A stretch of 15,211 nt of DNA from Candidatus Glassbacteria bacterium RIFCSPLOWO2_12_FULL_58_11 (lineage in GTDB: Bacteria > Gemmatimonadota > Glassbacteria > GWA2-58-10), in the NCBI GenBank assembly GCA_001780825.1, contig MFIX01000057.1, positions 1-15,211 of the forward strand, in the 5' to 3' direction. A program made the translations under genes and the position numbers. The notes under the pieces are model-generated. The model did no database searches and was not told where the DNA came from. It worked only from the letters and a program-made list of their open reading frames with translations. Positions 14,510-15,211 of the stretch are shown here, piece by piece (within the stretch, counting starts at the first letter, position 1; the number at the start of each line of letters is the position of its first letter).

Positions 14510-15211
14510 TCATTCTGTTCTTTTCGGCCTTTCGGTTTCCAGTTTCATTTTATCCGCTCCGAGATACAGACTGACCGCTCCGCTGACCGCGGTCGCCAGC
14601 GGAACCGCACGCGCGTGAAAATCCTGCCCGGGCAATCCGGCGTAATCCCGGTCCTCCGCTGAGATCAGGTATCGAGGACCGGCTTCACTCCCAAGAAAGC
14701 CCGGCAGCGGGCCGGCGCCCCGCTTTGCAAAGGCTCGCGGCCATTCGAGAACCTCGCAGAGCCGGCCGTTCCGCCCCCGGGCCAGCTCTTCCAGCAGCGG
14801 CCCCTCCGCCGCTCCCGCAAAAATAATCTGTCTGCCGCTCCGGGCCGCGACCGGCACCAGCTCTTCACCGGCTTCTCCACTTTCCGGGCCGCCGCTCTCC
14901 GAACTCCCGCAAAAAAAGAATTTCGTATCCCCGGCCCGCAGGGTATCGGAAAGCGAGGCCAGGCGCAGAGGAATTTTCCTGGAGCCACACCAGGCGCACA
15001 GCCTGCGGAAAGAGACGCTGTCCGGGCCGGTATGGGTGAGCAGTACCGCTCCGACCTCGAAGCGTGTAAGGACCTGCCAGGCCCAGCTGAAATCCGAGAC
15101 ACCCGAGCCGCGCAAGATGAGCCAGTCGAACTTACGGCCGCTGTGGCGCAGAAGGTAAGGCGCGATAATCTCACGGACTTTGCGAAGCTCTCCGCTTTTG
15201 CGGCCTGACGG
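14510..15211 (-). CDS. ComEC/Rec2-like protein, C-terminal degenerate metallo-beta-lactamase-like domain, partial (5' end outside window)
   Basis: The frame is open from the right edge to TGA at 14510-14512, giving 233 residues. A TTG at 15115 is in frame but is unlikely to be the start because homologous-looking sequence continues upstream. The order of segments follows the extracytoplasmic domain of ComEC DNA-uptake channels: PSGRKSGELRKVREIIAPYL, then FDWLIL, then VLTRFEVGAVLL, IPLRLASLSDTLRAGDTKFF, SGRQIIFAG and SGAVSLYL. The metal-binding stretches are gone: where LTHPDADHIGG is usual the protein has LRGSGVSDFSW, the LLTGD position reads IIFAG, and the KVPHHGS position reads LEWPRAF. The membrane channel part would lie beyond the window. 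The assignment rests on segment order and not a search; an unrelated protein remains possible. Confidence 0.6.
   Translation of the reverse strand, partial: PSGRKSGELRKVREIIAPYLLRHSGRKFDWLILRGSGVSDFSWAWQVLTRFEVGAVLLTHTGPDSVSFRRLCAWCGSRKIPLRLASLSDTLRAGDTKFFFCGSSESGGPESGEAGEELVPVAARSGRQIIFAGAAEGPLLEELARGRNGRLCEVLEWPRAFAKRGAGPLPGFLGSEAGPRYLISAEDRDYAGLPGQDFHARAVPLATAVSGAVSLYLGADKMKLETERPKRTE

Noticed and set aside
14510..15115. Complete 201-residue gene starting at TTG 15115
   Set aside because: The open frame continues with ComEC-like sequence to the window edge, so the gene is a 5'-truncated fragment of a longer one.

Overview
The window comes from a Gram-negative (diderm) bacterium. It encodes a TonB-dependent outer-membrane receptor, so an outer membrane is present. 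It also encodes BshA, the committing enzyme of bacillithiol synthesis, and a c-di-GMP-type HD-GYP protein. Coding DNA is visibly GC-rich and the gaps between transcription units are AT-rich. A receptor with a carboxypeptidase-regulatory-like N-terminal domain, followed by a large secreted Fn3-type protein, together with bacillithiol genes, suggests the Fibrobacteres-Chlorobi-Bacteroidetes (FCB) superphylum or a related candidate phylum. This placement is inference; no rRNA or tRNA is present to fix it.

Region 1 (1-6148, minus strand) is a two-gene surface module. A 1155-residue TonB-dependent receptor is followed by a large secreted protein cut by the left window edge. A textbook sigma-70-type promoter (6100-6128) precedes the receptor, with a perfect 19-bp palindrome immediately upstream of its -35 box. 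A leader of about 145 nt contains three small hairpins. Both proteins carry Asp-rich calcium-loop motifs.

Region 2 (6414-13172, minus strand) is a tight six-gene housekeeping operon, mutL-miaA-bshA-nadC-birA-coaX, read from a promoter at 13221-13248. It covers DNA mismatch repair, tRNA modification, bacillithiol, NAD, biotin and CoA metabolism. miaA, bshA and nadC overlap or nearly touch their upstream genes. miaA and nadC have no start codon other than TTG. coaX is set off by a gap of about 100 bp holding a hairpin that covers its ribosome-binding site.

Region 3 (13328-15211) holds a plus-strand HD-GYP gene, transcribed divergently from mutL, which has lost the His of its HD pair. Convergent to it is the 3' part of a ComEC-like gene running off the right edge. 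Its metallo-beta-lactamase-like domain has lost the metal-binding motifs.

No mobile element, CRISPR array, tRNA or rRNA was seen. The long plus-strand open frames opposite the large minus-strand genes are antisense shadows. The least explained parts are the receptor/secreted-protein pair with its palindrome-controlled promoter, and the two signalling or competence proteins with degenerate metal sites.
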